DNA of 64,000 nucleotides from Geoalkalibacter ferrihydriticus DSM 17813 (GTDB lineage: Bacteria > Desulfobacterota > Desulfuromonadia > Desulfuromonadales > Geoalkalibacteraceae). Below, piece by piece: positions 55,915-63,947 of the stretch. The notes under the pieces are model-generated. The model had not been told where the DNA came from and made no database searches. It saw nothing but the letters and a program-made list of their open reading frames with translations. Both the position numbers and the translations under genes were made by a program. Position 1 is the first letter of the stretch; each line of letters starts with the position of its first letter. The DNA is taken from contig NZ_JWJD01000001.1 in the NCBI RefSeq assembly GCF_000820505.1, positions 583,923-647,922 on the forward strand. The letters are read 5' to 3'.

Positions 55915-57111
55915 ATGGAAGAGACCGGTCCTCCGGCAAAAATCCGCGTTGAGAATGTATTTAAAATATTCGGTCGCGACCCGGGCCGTGGCATCAAGAT
56001 GCTCGACGAAGGCCTCGGCAAGGACGCGATCATGGAAAAGACCCGCCTCGCAGTGGGTGTCGATGACGCCTCCTTCGAGGTCGCCGAGGGCGAGCTTCTG
56101 GTGGTTATGGGTCTTTCGGGCAGCGGCAAATCGACCCTGCTGCGCTGCATCAACCGCCTTATTGAGCCGACCGCCGGCAAGGTGGTGATCGACGGAGTCG
56201 ATGTCACCGCTCTGAATGCGGAAGAGCTGCGTCGCTTGCGCATGAAAAAGTTCGGCATGGTTTTTCAGCGATTTGCCCTGCTGCCCCATCGCACGGTGCT
56301 GCAAAATACGGAATTCGGCTTGGAAATTCAGGGCGTCGAGCCGGCCACGCGCACCCAGAAGGCGCGCGACGCTCTCAAACTGGTGGGTCTGTCGGGATGG
56401 GAGGATTCCGCGCCGGACGAACTCTCCGGCGGCATGCAGCAGCGTGTCGGCTTGGCACGGGCCCTGGCCGTCGATCCGGATATTTTGCTCATGGACGAGG
56501 CCTTCAGCGCCCTGGATCCCCTGATTCGGCGCGAGATGCAGGATGAACTGCTGTCCTTGCAGAGCCGCATGCGCAAAACCATTCTGTTCATCACCCATGA
56601 TCTCGACGAGGCGCTTAAACTCGGTGATCGCATCATCATCATGAAAGACGGGCGTATCGTGCAGATCGGCACCCCCGAGGATATCCTCACCAACCCGGCC
56701 ACCGAATACGTTGAAAGGTTCGTCGAGGACGTCAATCTGGCCAAGGTGCTCACGGCGCGCTCGGTCATGCACAAAGCTTCCTGCGTCACCCTGGGCAAGG
56801 ACGGTCCCAAAACCGCCCTGCGCAAGATGAAGGAAATCGGCATCTCCGGCCTGCTGGTGGTCGACCGGGAGCGTCGTCTGGTGGGCCGCGTGACGGCCGA
56901 CGATGCCTCGCGCCTGGCCGCCGAAGGGAGCAAGGATCTTGAAGCCATTTTGTTGCGTGATGTGCCGCAGGTCTTGCCCGAGGCAGCCTTGAGTGAAATC
57001 TTCGCTATAGAAAGTTTTCCCGTGGCGGTGACCGATGAAGACGGACGCCTGCAGGGACTCATCATCCGCGGCGCTTTATTGGCTGCCATGGCGGAAAGGA
57101 GCGACGACTGA
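55915..57111 (+). CDS. proV: Glycine betaine/proline ABC transporter, ATP-binding subunit ProV
   Basis: 398 residues. The N-terminus before the core strand (KIFGRDPGRGIKMLDEGLGKD) is typical of ProV/OpuAA. Walker A GLSGSGKST (residues 66-74), MVFQRFALLPHRTVLQN, signature LSGGMQQRVGLARAL, Walker B ILLMDEAFSALDPLIR, H-loop FITHDLDEAL. Two CBS domains follow from about residue 280 (ARSVMHKASCV..., ISGLLVVDRERRLVGRVTADDA) and may sense ionic strength. It powers uptake of compatible solutes. The proW start overlaps its stop (TGATG). Confidence 0.95.
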   Translation: MEETGPPAKIRVENVFKIFGRDPGRGIKMLDEGLGKDAIMEKTRLAVGVDDASFEVAEGELLVVMGLSGSGKSTLLRCINRLIEPTAGKVVIDGVDVTALNAEELRRLRMKKFGMVFQRFALLPHRTVLQNTEFGLEIQGVEPATRTQKARDALKLVGLSGWEDSAPDELSGGMQQRVGLARALAVDPDILLMDEAFSALDPLIRREMQDELLSLQSRMRKTILFITHDLDEALKLGDRIIIMKDGRIVQIGTPEDILTNPATEYVERFVEDVNLAKVLTARSVMHKASCVTLGKDGPKTALRKMKEIGISGLLVVDRERRLVGRVTADDASRLAAEGSKDLEAILLRDVPQVLPEAALSEIFAIESFPVAVTDEDGRLQGLIIRGALLAAMAERSDD

Positions 57112-57950
57112 TGACGATGCCTGGGCCGCGCATACCTATCGGTGACACTCTCGAAGCGATTATCGATTTTCTCACCCTCAATTTTGCCTTTATCACCCGG
57201 GCCATTTCCCGTTTTATGGAGACGGGTATTGATCTGCTGGTCGCAGGGCTGATGTTTTTTCCTCCCTGGGTCCTGATTCTGGTGTTCACCTTGTTGGCCT
57301 GGAAATTTGCCGGGCGGCGTGCCGGCATTCTGACTTTGGTCGGTTTTGCCTTGATCTGGAACATGGCCCTTTGGGCCTCTATGGTTTCGACTCTGGCTCT
57401 GGTTTTAATCGCCACGGCGATTGCCGTCAGTATCGGCCTGCCGCTGGGGATTCTAGCCGCCCTTTTCAATCCTATGCATCGGGTGACCATGCCGGTGCTT
57501 GACTTCATGCAGACCATGCCGGCGTTCGTCTATCTGATTCCGGCGATTCCCTTTTTCGGCCTGGGTCCGGTGTCGGCCATTTTCTCCACCGTCATCTTCG
57601 CCATGCCCCCGGCGATTCGCCTTACCTGCCTGGGCATTCAGCAGGTCCCCAAGGACCTGATCGAGGCGAGCGATGCCTTTGGCGCCAACCGTGCGCAGAA
57701 ACTTTTCAAACTGCAGATTCCCCTGGCCAAGCCGACCATTATGGCGGGAGTCAATCAGACCGTCATGCTGTCCTTGTCCATGGTGGTGATCGCGGCCATG
57801 ATCGGTGCGCGGGGGCTGGGCAGCGACGTGTGGCGGGCCATTCAACGCTTTGAACCGGGCAACGGTTTCGAGGCGGGTTTGGGCGTGGTGATCCTGGCCA
57901 TGGCCCTTGATCGAATTACGCAAAAAGTCGGGGGGCGCAAAAAAGTTTGA
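57111..57950 (+). CDS. proW: Glycine betaine/proline ABC transporter, permease ProW
   Basis: 279 residues; the ATG at 57111 shares its A with the proV stop. An N-terminal amphipathic segment, then six or seven helices with the binding-protein-dependent permease region LDFMQTMPAFVYLIPAIPFFGLGPVSAIFSTVIFAMPPAIRLTCLGIQQVPKDLIEASDAFGANRAQKLFKLQIPLAKPTIMAGVNQTVML (EAA-type loop inside). Forms the membrane channel with ProV. proX follows 37 bp later. Confidence 0.95.
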   Translation: MTMPGPRIPIGDTLEAIIDFLTLNFAFITRAISRFMETGIDLLVAGLMFFPPWVLILVFTLLAWKFAGRRAGILTLVGFALIWNMALWASMVSTLALVLIATAIAVSIGLPLGILAALFNPMHRVTMPVLDFMQTMPAFVYLIPAIPFFGLGPVSAIFSTVIFAMPPAIRLTCLGIQQVPKDLIEASDAFGANRAQKLFKLQIPLAKPTIMAGVNQTVMLSLSMVVIAAMIGARGLGSDVWRAIQRFEPGNGFEAGLGVVILAMALDRITQKVGGRKKV

Positions 57951-57987
57951 CCGGAACAACCAACCTCATGCTGAAAAGGAGATGCAG

Positions 57988-58857
57988 ATGCAAAGACACT
58001 TGATGAAGATGGCACTCGTGCTGATTGTAGCGATGGCTTTGCTTGTCGGCGGCTGCCAGAAGCAGGAAGATCGTGCGGCGCAGAAAAAAATCGACCTGAT
58101 TTACGTGGAATGGTCCTCCGAGGTCGCCAGCACCAATGTGGTCAAGGCCGTGTTGCAGGAAAAGCTCGGCTACGAGGTCCAATTGACGCCGGTGAGCGCC
58201 GCCGCCATGTGGCAGGGTATCGCCAGCGGCGACGCCGACGCCATGGTCGCAGCCTGGCTGCCGACCACCCACGGCCATTATCTGGAGCGGCTTAGTGGAC
58301 AGCTTGAAGATCTCGGCCCGAACCTCGACGGCACCCGCATCGGTCTGGTGGTGCCCGCCTATGTCGACATCAATTCCATTACCGAGATCAAGCAGCATGC
58401 CGAGCGCTTCGACGGCCGCATAATCGGCATCGATCCCGGCGCCGGGATTATGTCCAAAACCGAAGAAGCCATGGAGGTCTATGGTTTGGACAACCTGCGG
58501 TTGATGGAAGGCAGCGGTGCCACGATGACCGCTACCCTGGCCGATGCCATCAATCGTGACCAATGGATGGTGGTGACCGGCTGGACTCCTCACTGGAAAT
58601 TCGCCCAGTGGGACCTGAAATATCTCGAGGATCCGCAGAATGTCTACGGTGGCGCAGAGCAGATCCATACCATCGTGCGCCAGGGACTCGAAGAGGATAT
58701 GCCCGAAGTCTATCGCTTCCTCGACAATTTTTCCTGGACCACCGACGACCTGCAGCAGGTCATGGTGTGGAACCGCGAGGATGGCGCGACGCCCTACGCG
58801 TCGGCCAAGCGCTGGATCGAGGAAAACCCCGCAAAGGTCGAAGCCTGGCTGCGCTAG
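57988..58857 (+). CDS. proX: Glycine betaine-binding lipoprotein ProX
   Basis: 289 residues from ATG 57988, 6 nt after AAGGAG; an ATG two codons earlier abuts the RBS. Lipobox ALLVGGC (Cys23). The OpuAC-type binding domain is recognisable by IDLIYVEWSSEVASTNVVKAVLQEKLGYEVQL, ADAMVAAWLPTTHGHYLERL, IIGIDPGAGIMSKTEEAMEVYGL and MVVTGWTPHWKFAQWDLKYL, which bring in the Trp residues used to cage quaternary ammonium groups. Held at the outer face of the inner membrane, it passes ligand to ProVW. Confidence 0.95.
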   Translation: MQRHLMKMALVLIVAMALLVGGCQKQEDRAAQKKIDLIYVEWSSEVASTNVVKAVLQEKLGYEVQLTPVSAAAMWQGIASGDADAMVAAWLPTTHGHYLERLSGQLEDLGPNLDGTRIGLVVPAYVDINSITEIKQHAERFDGRIIGIDPGAGIMSKTEEAMEVYGLDNLRLMEGSGATMTATLADAINRDQWMVVTGWTPHWKFAQWDLKYLEDPQNVYGGAEQIHTIVRQGLEEDMPEVYRFLDNFSWTTDDLQQVMVWNREDGATPYASAKRWIEENPAKVEAWLR

Positions 58858-58884
58858 GCTGATTGGCGCTGGTGCTGTTGGAAC

Positions 58885-58920
58885 GCAAAAAGCCGCCCCA
58901 TTTCGGGGGCGGCTTTTTGC
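58885..58920. terminator. Bidirectional intrinsic terminator between proX and pepF
   Basis: A 15-bp stem, GCAAAAAGCCGCCCC (58885-58899) with its complement (58906-58920), giving a T5 run on each strand. It ends 3 bp before the pepF stop codon. Confidence 0.92.
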
Positions 58921-58923
58921 GTT

Positions 58924-60714
58924 CTAGCGCGCGGCGACGAGAGTTTTGAGCTCTTTCAGCAGCCCGCCGACAAAATCATAGCCTTTCTGCCAGAAATCGG
59001 GATCGGCCAGATCGATGCCCAGGGGTGCCAGCAGCTCCTGAGGTGAGCGGCTGCCGCCCTGACGCAGGAGTTCGAGATATTTGGGCACGAAGGCTTGCCC
59101 CTCCTCAAGATATTTCTGATACAGAGCCAGCACCAGCAGCTCGCCGAAGACATAGCTGAAGCAGTAAAAGCGTGCGTGGATGAAGTGGCTGATGTAGCTC
59201 CAACCCCAGCGGTAGGGTTCGATCATCGTCACCGCATCGCCGAACAGCTTGGCGTTTTCCTGCCACCACAGCGCGCAGTAATCCTCGGGCGAAAGCAGCC
59301 CTTCGGCGCGGCGGCGGTGGGCGGCGATTTCAAAGCGGGTGAGCACGGTTTGGCGGAAGGTAGTGGCGATGATGTCCTCGAGCTTCGCGCACAGCAGGCC
59401 GATTTTCACCTGCGGATCCGTTTCGCGGTTGAGCAGGTGGCGGGTGAGGAGCATTTCGCCGAATACGCTGGCGGTTTCGGCAAAGGGCAGCGAGGCCTGG
59501 TAGTGAAACAGGTTTTGCTCCTGGGACAGGGCGAAATGCACGCCGTGGCCGAGTTCGTGGGCGAGGGTCGCGACATCGCGTAGATTGCCGGTGTAGTTGA
59601 GCAGCACATAGGGCGCGAAGCCCGGCATCATGCCCATGCAGTAGGCGCCGCCGGTTTTGCCGGGGCGCGGGGCGACGTCGATGCGCTGCTCGTCGAAGAA
59701 AGCCGCGGCGGCCTGGGCCAGCTCGGGGGCGAAGCCGGCAAAGGCATCAAGCACCAGGGTACGCGCATCGCTGAATGCGAGGCTGCGGTTTTCGGTGTCC
59801 AGGGGCGCGTAGATGTCGGTGTTTTTCATCGTATCGAGGCCCAACAGCTGCTGTTTCAGGCGAAAGTACTCCTGGGCCAGGCCGTAATTGGCTTCCGTCA
59901 CCTCCATCATGCGCTCGACCATGGCCGGTTCGGCCTCGCTGCTCAGATGGGTCGGTGTCATGATGTCGGGATATTTGCGCAGTTCCACCTCGCGGGCGTG
60001 ATCCAGGAACAGATTGTTGAAGCAGCTGCTGAGCACCAGCTGGTTGTCGGCATGCTTGTCGAGAAACGCCGCAAAGGCTTCCTCGCGCACCTTGCCGTCG
60101 GGATGGTGCAACAGGGCCAGGAGTTCTTCGCCGGTGACCTCGCGGGCCTGCTCTTCGCCGGGCAGGGTGAAGGTGTAGGTCAGGGAGGAAGTCAGCTCCT
60201 CGAAGAGCTGGACGAAAGCTTCTTTGCCCGTGAGATCCTTGCGCTTGAGAGCCTTCTCGACCTCTTCGCTCAGGGTGTAGGGCGCATGGGCGCGCATCTG
60301 GTGCAGATAGTGGCTGTAGGCGGCGACGCCGGGATCCTTGAGCAGAGCCGCGAAGCGCTCCTCGTCAATGCGCAGCATCTCGAGTTCAAAGAACAGCACC
60401 TCCTCGCTGACGCTGCTCCACAGCTCACGAACCCGGGCGAACAACGCCTTGTGCGCATCCGGGCGACTGTCTGCGGAAAACAGCAGTTGCGCGTAAAGAT
60501 AAGGTTTGAGGCCGATGCGCTGCATCTGTTCGTAGTTGCGCAGGGCGGCGGCAAAGACATCGGCGCTGAGGTTGTCCGAGGCGATGCGGCCGCGAAAATC
60601 GCGCCGCAAAGTGCGCGCGGCCTTGCGCAATTGTTCCAGGTCGGCCTCAAGGGCCGGGTCATCAGCGCCCTGGTAGAGGGGCGCAAGATTCCAGGTCGGG
60701 CTATCGGCGGCCAT
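58924..60714 (-). CDS. pepF: Oligoendopeptidase F (M3 family metallopeptidase)
   Basis: 596 residues from ATG 60714 (MAADSPTWNLAPLYQG), with AAGGAG 6 nt upstream; an upstream frame extension is not needed. The zinc site HELGH is in TLAHELGHGVHFALSQEQ with the third ligand Glu in the helix FAETASVFGEMLL. GGAYCMGMMPGFAPYVLLNYTGNLRDV and ENAKLFGDAVTMIEPYRWGWSYISHFIHARFYCFSYVFGELL are typical of PepF. Cytoplasmic, cuts short peptides. Monocistronic between two terminator-bounded units. Confidence 0.95.
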   Translation of the reverse strand: MAADSPTWNLAPLYQGADDPALEADLEQLRKAARTLRRDFRGRIASDNLSADVFAAALRNYEQMQRIGLKPYLYAQLLFSADSRPDAHKALFARVRELWSSVSEEVLFFELEMLRIDEERFAALLKDPGVAAYSHYLHQMRAHAPYTLSEEVEKALKRKDLTGKEAFVQLFEELTSSLTYTFTLPGEEQAREVTGEELLALLHHPDGKVREEAFAAFLDKHADNQLVLSSCFNNLFLDHAREVELRKYPDIMTPTHLSSEAEPAMVERMMEVTEANYGLAQEYFRLKQQLLGLDTMKNTDIYAPLDTENRSLAFSDARTLVLDAFAGFAPELAQAAAAFFDEQRIDVAPRPGKTGGAYCMGMMPGFAPYVLLNYTGNLRDVATLAHELGHGVHFALSQEQNLFHYQASLPFAETASVFGEMLLTRHLLNRETDPQVKIGLLCAKLEDIIATTFRQTVLTRFEIAAHRRRAEGLLSPEDYCALWWQENAKLFGDAVTMIEPYRWGWSYISHFIHARFYCFSYVFGELLVLALYQKYLEEGQAFVPKYLELLRQGGSRSPQELLAPLGIDLADPDFWQKGYDFVGGLLKELKTLVAAR

Positions 60715-60953
60715 GGTGAACTCCTTGAAAGAAAGTAACCTTGCGACCGAGAAGCGGGGCGGCGCCCCTGCCCCTCGGTCGGTGTTGCTGAATGCCTGTT
60801 GGTCGGGTTTCAAAAGGTACCGACCTCCCCGGCGCCTGTCAATGAAGAATGGAGCCGGGCGCGCAGCTTTACCTCGATCTCGCAACGGAGCGGGATTGAC
60901 AAGATTTGGCGGGCGGGCGTACCCTCCCCTTTTCAACCTTCAGGGAGGCCGTG

Positions 60954-61985
60954 ATGAACCGCGAAGAACAGCCCAGCCAAACCCCGCGCGCTAGAAACGC
61001 CCAAACGCGTCACCGCCTGCCGCCCATGCTGCCGCGCTACCTGGTGCAGGCCGGCTTTATGCTGTTCTATGTCTGGCTGGCCGTACGTTTCGCCCAGTGG
61101 GTGAGTCTGCTCAAAGCGGGGGAGATTCCCGATTTCTCCCGGCCCGCGGCGGTCGACGGTTTTCTGCCTATCAGCGGCCTGATGGGATTGCGCCACTGGT
61201 TCGAAGCCGGCCAGTTGTTTCCCGTGCATCCCGCCGCAGCGTTGATCCTGCTCGGGGCCCTGCTCACCGCGCTGCTGCTCAAGCGTGGTTTCTGCTCCTG
61301 GGTCTGTCCGGTGTTCCCTCTTTCCGAGGGGCTGTGGCGGCTTGGCGCAAAACTCTGTGGCCGCACCTTTGCTCCGCCTTTCTGGCTCGACCTGCTGTTG
61401 CGCAGCCTCAAATACCTGCTGCTGGGGTTTTTCGCCTACCAGATTCTGTGGGTCATGCCCCTGCCCGGCTTGCGCGCATTTCTCGCCTCGCCCTACCACA
61501 AGATTTCCGATATCCGCATGCTTGAGTTTTTTCAGCATCCGTCCGCCACGACGCTGGTTGTCATCGGCCTGCTCGCTGTTGCCTGCTTTTTCGTGCAGAT
61601 GGCCTGGTGTCGCTATCTCTGCCCTTATGGGGCGCTGCTTGGTCTGGTGTCCCTGTTGTCCCTGGGTAAAATCAGCCGGGATGAGCATCTGTGCATCCGC
61701 TGCGGAGCATGCAGCGCGCGCTGTCCGGCTTGGCTGCCGGTCATGCACAAGCGCCGCGTACGCTCGGCGGAGTGCTACGCCTGCTACCGCTGTGTTCAGG
61801 GCTGTCCGGTGGCCGGAGCGGTAGAATTGACCTGGGCTGGCCGCTGGCGCCTGACCGCTACCGCCTTCGGGGTGCTGCTGGTGGGTATTTTTATCGGTGT
61901 ATCCCTGTGGGGGCGTCTGACGGGGAACTGGCAGGGTCAGGTCAGTCCCCAGGAGGTTCTTTTCCTGCTGCGCGCCGGAGGCTAA
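60954..61985 (+). CDS. NapH/YccM-like polyferredoxin membrane protein
   Basis: 343 residues from ATG 60954 with GGGAGG upstream. Several membrane helices carry the paired cysteine motifs RGFCSWVCPVFPLSEG and AWCRYLCPYGALLG, found in the NapH/NosR/CcoG group. Two cytoplasmic [4Fe-4S] sites follow: CIRCGACSARCP and CYACYRCVQGCP. A final helix (TATAFGVLLVGIFIGVSLWG) lies near the C-terminus. Such proteins pass electrons from quinol or ferredoxin to periplasmic reductases. The following peroxiredoxin gene might be its client, but it has its own putative promoter, so linkage is speculative. Confidence 0.87.
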   Translation: MNREEQPSQTPRARNAQTRHRLPPMLPRYLVQAGFMLFYVWLAVRFAQWVSLLKAGEIPDFSRPAAVDGFLPISGLMGLRHWFEAGQLFPVHPAAALILLGALLTALLLKRGFCSWVCPVFPLSEGLWRLGAKLCGRTFAPPFWLDLLLRSLKYLLLGFFAYQILWVMPLPGLRAFLASPYHKISDIRMLEFFQHPSATTLVVIGLLAVACFFVQMAWCRYLCPYGALLGLVSLLSLGKISRDEHLCIRCGACSARCPAWLPVMHKRRVRSAECYACYRCVQGCPVAGAVELTWAGRWRLTATAFGVLLVGIFIGVSLWGRLTGNWQGQVSPQEVLFLLRAGG

Positions 61986-62019
61986 AGCGCGGGGGATGGT
62001 TGCGCTCCGCGTTATCTGC

Positions 62020-62045
62020 GATAATATATTTGATAATGATTTTCC
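62020..62045 (+). promoter_or_regulatory. Fur/PerR-like operator ahead of the selenoprotein peroxiredoxin
   Basis: GATAAT (62020-62025), ATATTT and TGATAATGATTTTCC (62031-62045). The last 15 bases match the 7-1-7 Fur consensus TGATAATGATTATCA at 13 positions. It lies 38 bp before the gene start in an AT-rich patch suited to a promoter (TTGCGC at 62000, TAATAT at 62022). Confidence 0.4.
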
Positions 62046-62082
62046 GGAATGCGGATCGTTTTCTACACCTAGGGAGGTTTCT

Positions 62083-62664
62083 ATGGAAAACATTGTTCGA
62101 AAGCCGCGTTGGGCAGGATGGGCCCGCGCAATTCTGCCGGCCCTCATGGCCTGCCTGTTGTTTGCTCCGCCCACCGGTGCAGCGCAGGAGCGCGCCGATA
62201 TGTCTAAACGCCTCGGAGATCGGGCGCCGATCTTCCAGGTTGCCACGTCGCAGGGCACGCTGGTGGATTACGACAAGGATTATTACGGCCGTCATCATCT
62301 GGTGATGACTTTCGTTCCAGCCGCTTTTACCCCTGTCTGAACGGGGGAAATGGAGGGTCATCAGAGAAATCTTTATCTCTATGACCGCTTCAACGCCCGC
62401 GTGGCGGGCGTCAGTCGTGACCAGGTTGCAACCCTTGAATTCTGGGCCAAAGATTTGGGTCTGGAGTTCCCCATTTTTTCCAACCCCATCGGCCATATCG
62501 GCATCTGGTTTAATGCCTTGCAGGCCGGCTATCCCATGTTCAATCGTACCACGGTGATCATCGACAAATGGGGTGTGATCCGCTACATGCAACCCGGCAA
62601 TCCCGACTATCGCGGAATTCTCACCGTGCTCAAGCAGCTTCATGAAGAGGAGGGTCAGCGATGA
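62083..62664 (+). CDS. Secreted peroxiredoxin with catalytic selenocysteine (in-frame TGA at 62338-62340)
   Basis: 193 codons read through a TGA. ATG 62083 has AGGGAGG 8 nt upstream; the signal peptide is about 35 residues (ARAILPALMACLLFAPPTGAA). The thioredoxin-fold AhpC/TSA domain shows RAPIFQVATSQGTLVDYDKDY, HHLVMTFVPAAFTPV, then TGA, then TGEMEGHQRNLYLYDRF. In peroxiredoxins this position is the peroxidatic Cys of FTPVCT, so TGA at codon 86 is read as selenocysteine. The frame is open on both sides, and the rest (GLEFPIFSNPIGHIGIWF, NRTTVIIDKWGVIRY) is well conserved, arguing against a pseudogene. No resolving Cys occurs in the mature part. A SECIS-like hairpin lies 15 nt downstream. Normal gene calling would split it into two pieces. 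Confidence 0.87.
62356..62386 (+). promoter_or_regulatory. Candidate bacterial SECIS element
   Basis: GGTCAT (62356-62361) pairs with ATGACC (62381-62386) and AGAGA (62363-62367) with TCTCT (62376-62380), with one bulged C and an 8-nt loop AATCTTTA. The loop starts 28 nt after the TGA, within the range known for bacterial SECIS. It lacks the usual G at the start of the loop. Confidence 0.6.
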
Positions 62665-63275
62665 GAGGATTGCGGATGCGCATTCTGGGGCTGGCCGCGG
62701 CCTTGTTGTTGCCCCTGAGCGGCTGTGCCCTGCTCCAACCACCCCCGGCGGATGATTCGGCGAGTTCACTCAAGCGCGAGGGCGAGGCGCTGGTCTGGCA
62801 GGAAGAATACAGATTCGTACCGCCGCCGGCACCCTGGCAGATCATCGATCTGGACGAGGACGACTATTCGGTGGCCTATATGAAGTTGTGTGACGAGGCC
62901 TACCCCTGCCAGAGCACCCTGGCCTATGCCGAAGAGCCTTTTGGCTATTCCCTCGATTTCCAGAAGCGTCAAGAAGAGCTGTTTCAGCGGTTTTTGTGGG
63001 CCAGTCGCGTCAATTTTGCCGAGCCCGAGCTGCACAAGACCGAGGTGTTCGGTAAGGAGGGCCTGATCGCGCTAACCGAGGGCATTGAGCCGGTGCTGGG
63101 GCACAAGGTGCATGTCAAGGTGGTCTTTGCCCGGCGCGGCGAACGGGTCGTGGCTTTTTATTTTACCCAGTGGCGCGCGGCCGAAACTGCTTACGATCTG
63201 CGTGACCAGGAAGATTTTGACCGCTTTGTGGAAAACTTTGAGTTCCTGCGGCCTTCGTTTTACGAACGCTTATGA
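62661..63275 (+). CDS. Hypothetical lipoprotein coupled to the peroxiredoxin
   Basis: 204 residues. Lipobox LLPLSGC (lipidated Cys22), then a soluble domain with EEYRFVPPPAPWQIIDLDEDDYSVAYMKLC, Cys pairs (MKLCDEAYPCQS) and a closing DRFVENFEFLRPSFYERL that resembles small stress-related lipoproteins with a helical C-terminus. The ATG overlaps the peroxiredoxin stop (ATGA at 62661-62664), so translation is coupled and a shared envelope role is probable. No family was recognised. A small hairpin (63285-63302, CCCCTC/GAGGGG) separates it from the convergent pqiC. Confidence 0.8.
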   Translation: MRGLRMRILGLAAALLLPLSGCALLQPPPADDSASSLKREGEALVWQEEYRFVPPPAPWQIIDLDEDDYSVAYMKLCDEAYPCQSTLAYAEEPFGYSLDFQKRQEELFQRFLWASRVNFAEPELHKTEVFGKEGLIALTEGIEPVLGHKVHVKVVFARRGERVVAFYFTQWRAAETAYDLRDQEDFDRFVENFEFLRPSFYERL

Positions 63276-63308
63276 ACCCACCACCCCCTCCTTGTTGAGG
63301 GGATAAGC

Positions 63309-63947
63309 CTAGTCAGGGTCCTGAGCCGCCAGATCGGCCAGGGCCAGGGCGATTTCGCGGCTCAGGGCGCCGAGAGTTTCACTCAGGGCGGCGACGGAGC
63401 CCGCGGCGTCGGTTTCCCTCAGTTGCGCACTGAATTCTGATTGGCGGCTCATCTCGGATGGGCCGCCGTTTTGCGTTTGGATCGCCCAGTCGGCCTGCAA
63501 ATAGGCCCGGGCGTCCGGGCCGACATCGAAGCGCCGGACTTCGATGGTTATCTGGTGGGAGGGCCGCTGCATTGCACGCCAGGGAAAGAGCAGAACCTGG
63601 GGATTGCCGGTGTGTCCGGCGAGATTCGCGGCCAGGGCGCGGGCAAGGTTTTCCTGCAAGGGCTCGGCCCACAGGGCGGCATCGATGACTTCGAACTCAT
63701 GGGCGCTGCGTCGTTTCATCAGTTGTGGTCGATCGAGATAGGCGGCGATGCGCACCGGCCCGATGCCCGGCAGAAAGGAAGGCCGCTTTTCACTGAATTG
63801 CGCAAGCGGATCGGCCTGTATTGGGCTGAGGGTGTAGTAGCGGGTTGCTTCGCTCTGCCCCTCGCCGAGCATCAGACACCCGCCGAGCAGCAGGGCGGAC
63901 AGAAAAAAGAAAACCGTCGGGCAGAGTTTTCGTAGAGCAGGGTTCAT
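63309..63947 (-). CDS. pqiC: PqiC-like ABC-type transport auxiliary lipoprotein
   Basis: 212 residues. Lipobox ALLLGGC (Cys24), then the PqiC/DUF330 pattern RYYTLSP at the start of the mature part, GIGPVRIAAYLDRPQLMKRRSAHEFEVIDAALWAEPLQENLARALAANL and VRRFDVGPDARAYLQADWAI. It forms an outer-membrane-anchored ring that docks the MCE needle PqiB, for lipid transport between membranes. Its ATG overlaps the stop of the upstream MCE gene by 4 nt, so the two are coupled. Confidence 0.9.
   Translation of the reverse strand: MNPALRKLCPTVFFFLSALLLGGCLMLGEGQSEATRYYTLSPIQADPLAQFSEKRPSFLPGIGPVRIAAYLDRPQLMKRRSAHEFEVIDAALWAEPLQENLARALAANLAGHTGNPQVLLFPWRAMQRPSHQITIEVRRFDVGPDARAYLQADWAIQTQNGGPSEMSRQSEFSAQLRETDAAGSVAALSETLGALSREIALALADLAAQDPD

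Noticed and set aside
61996-62664. Peroxiredoxin as a pseudogene broken by a stop codon
   Set aside because: The stop is TGA exactly at the catalytic Cys, the reading frame is unchanged on both sides, sequence is conserved after it, and a SECIS-like hairpin follows.
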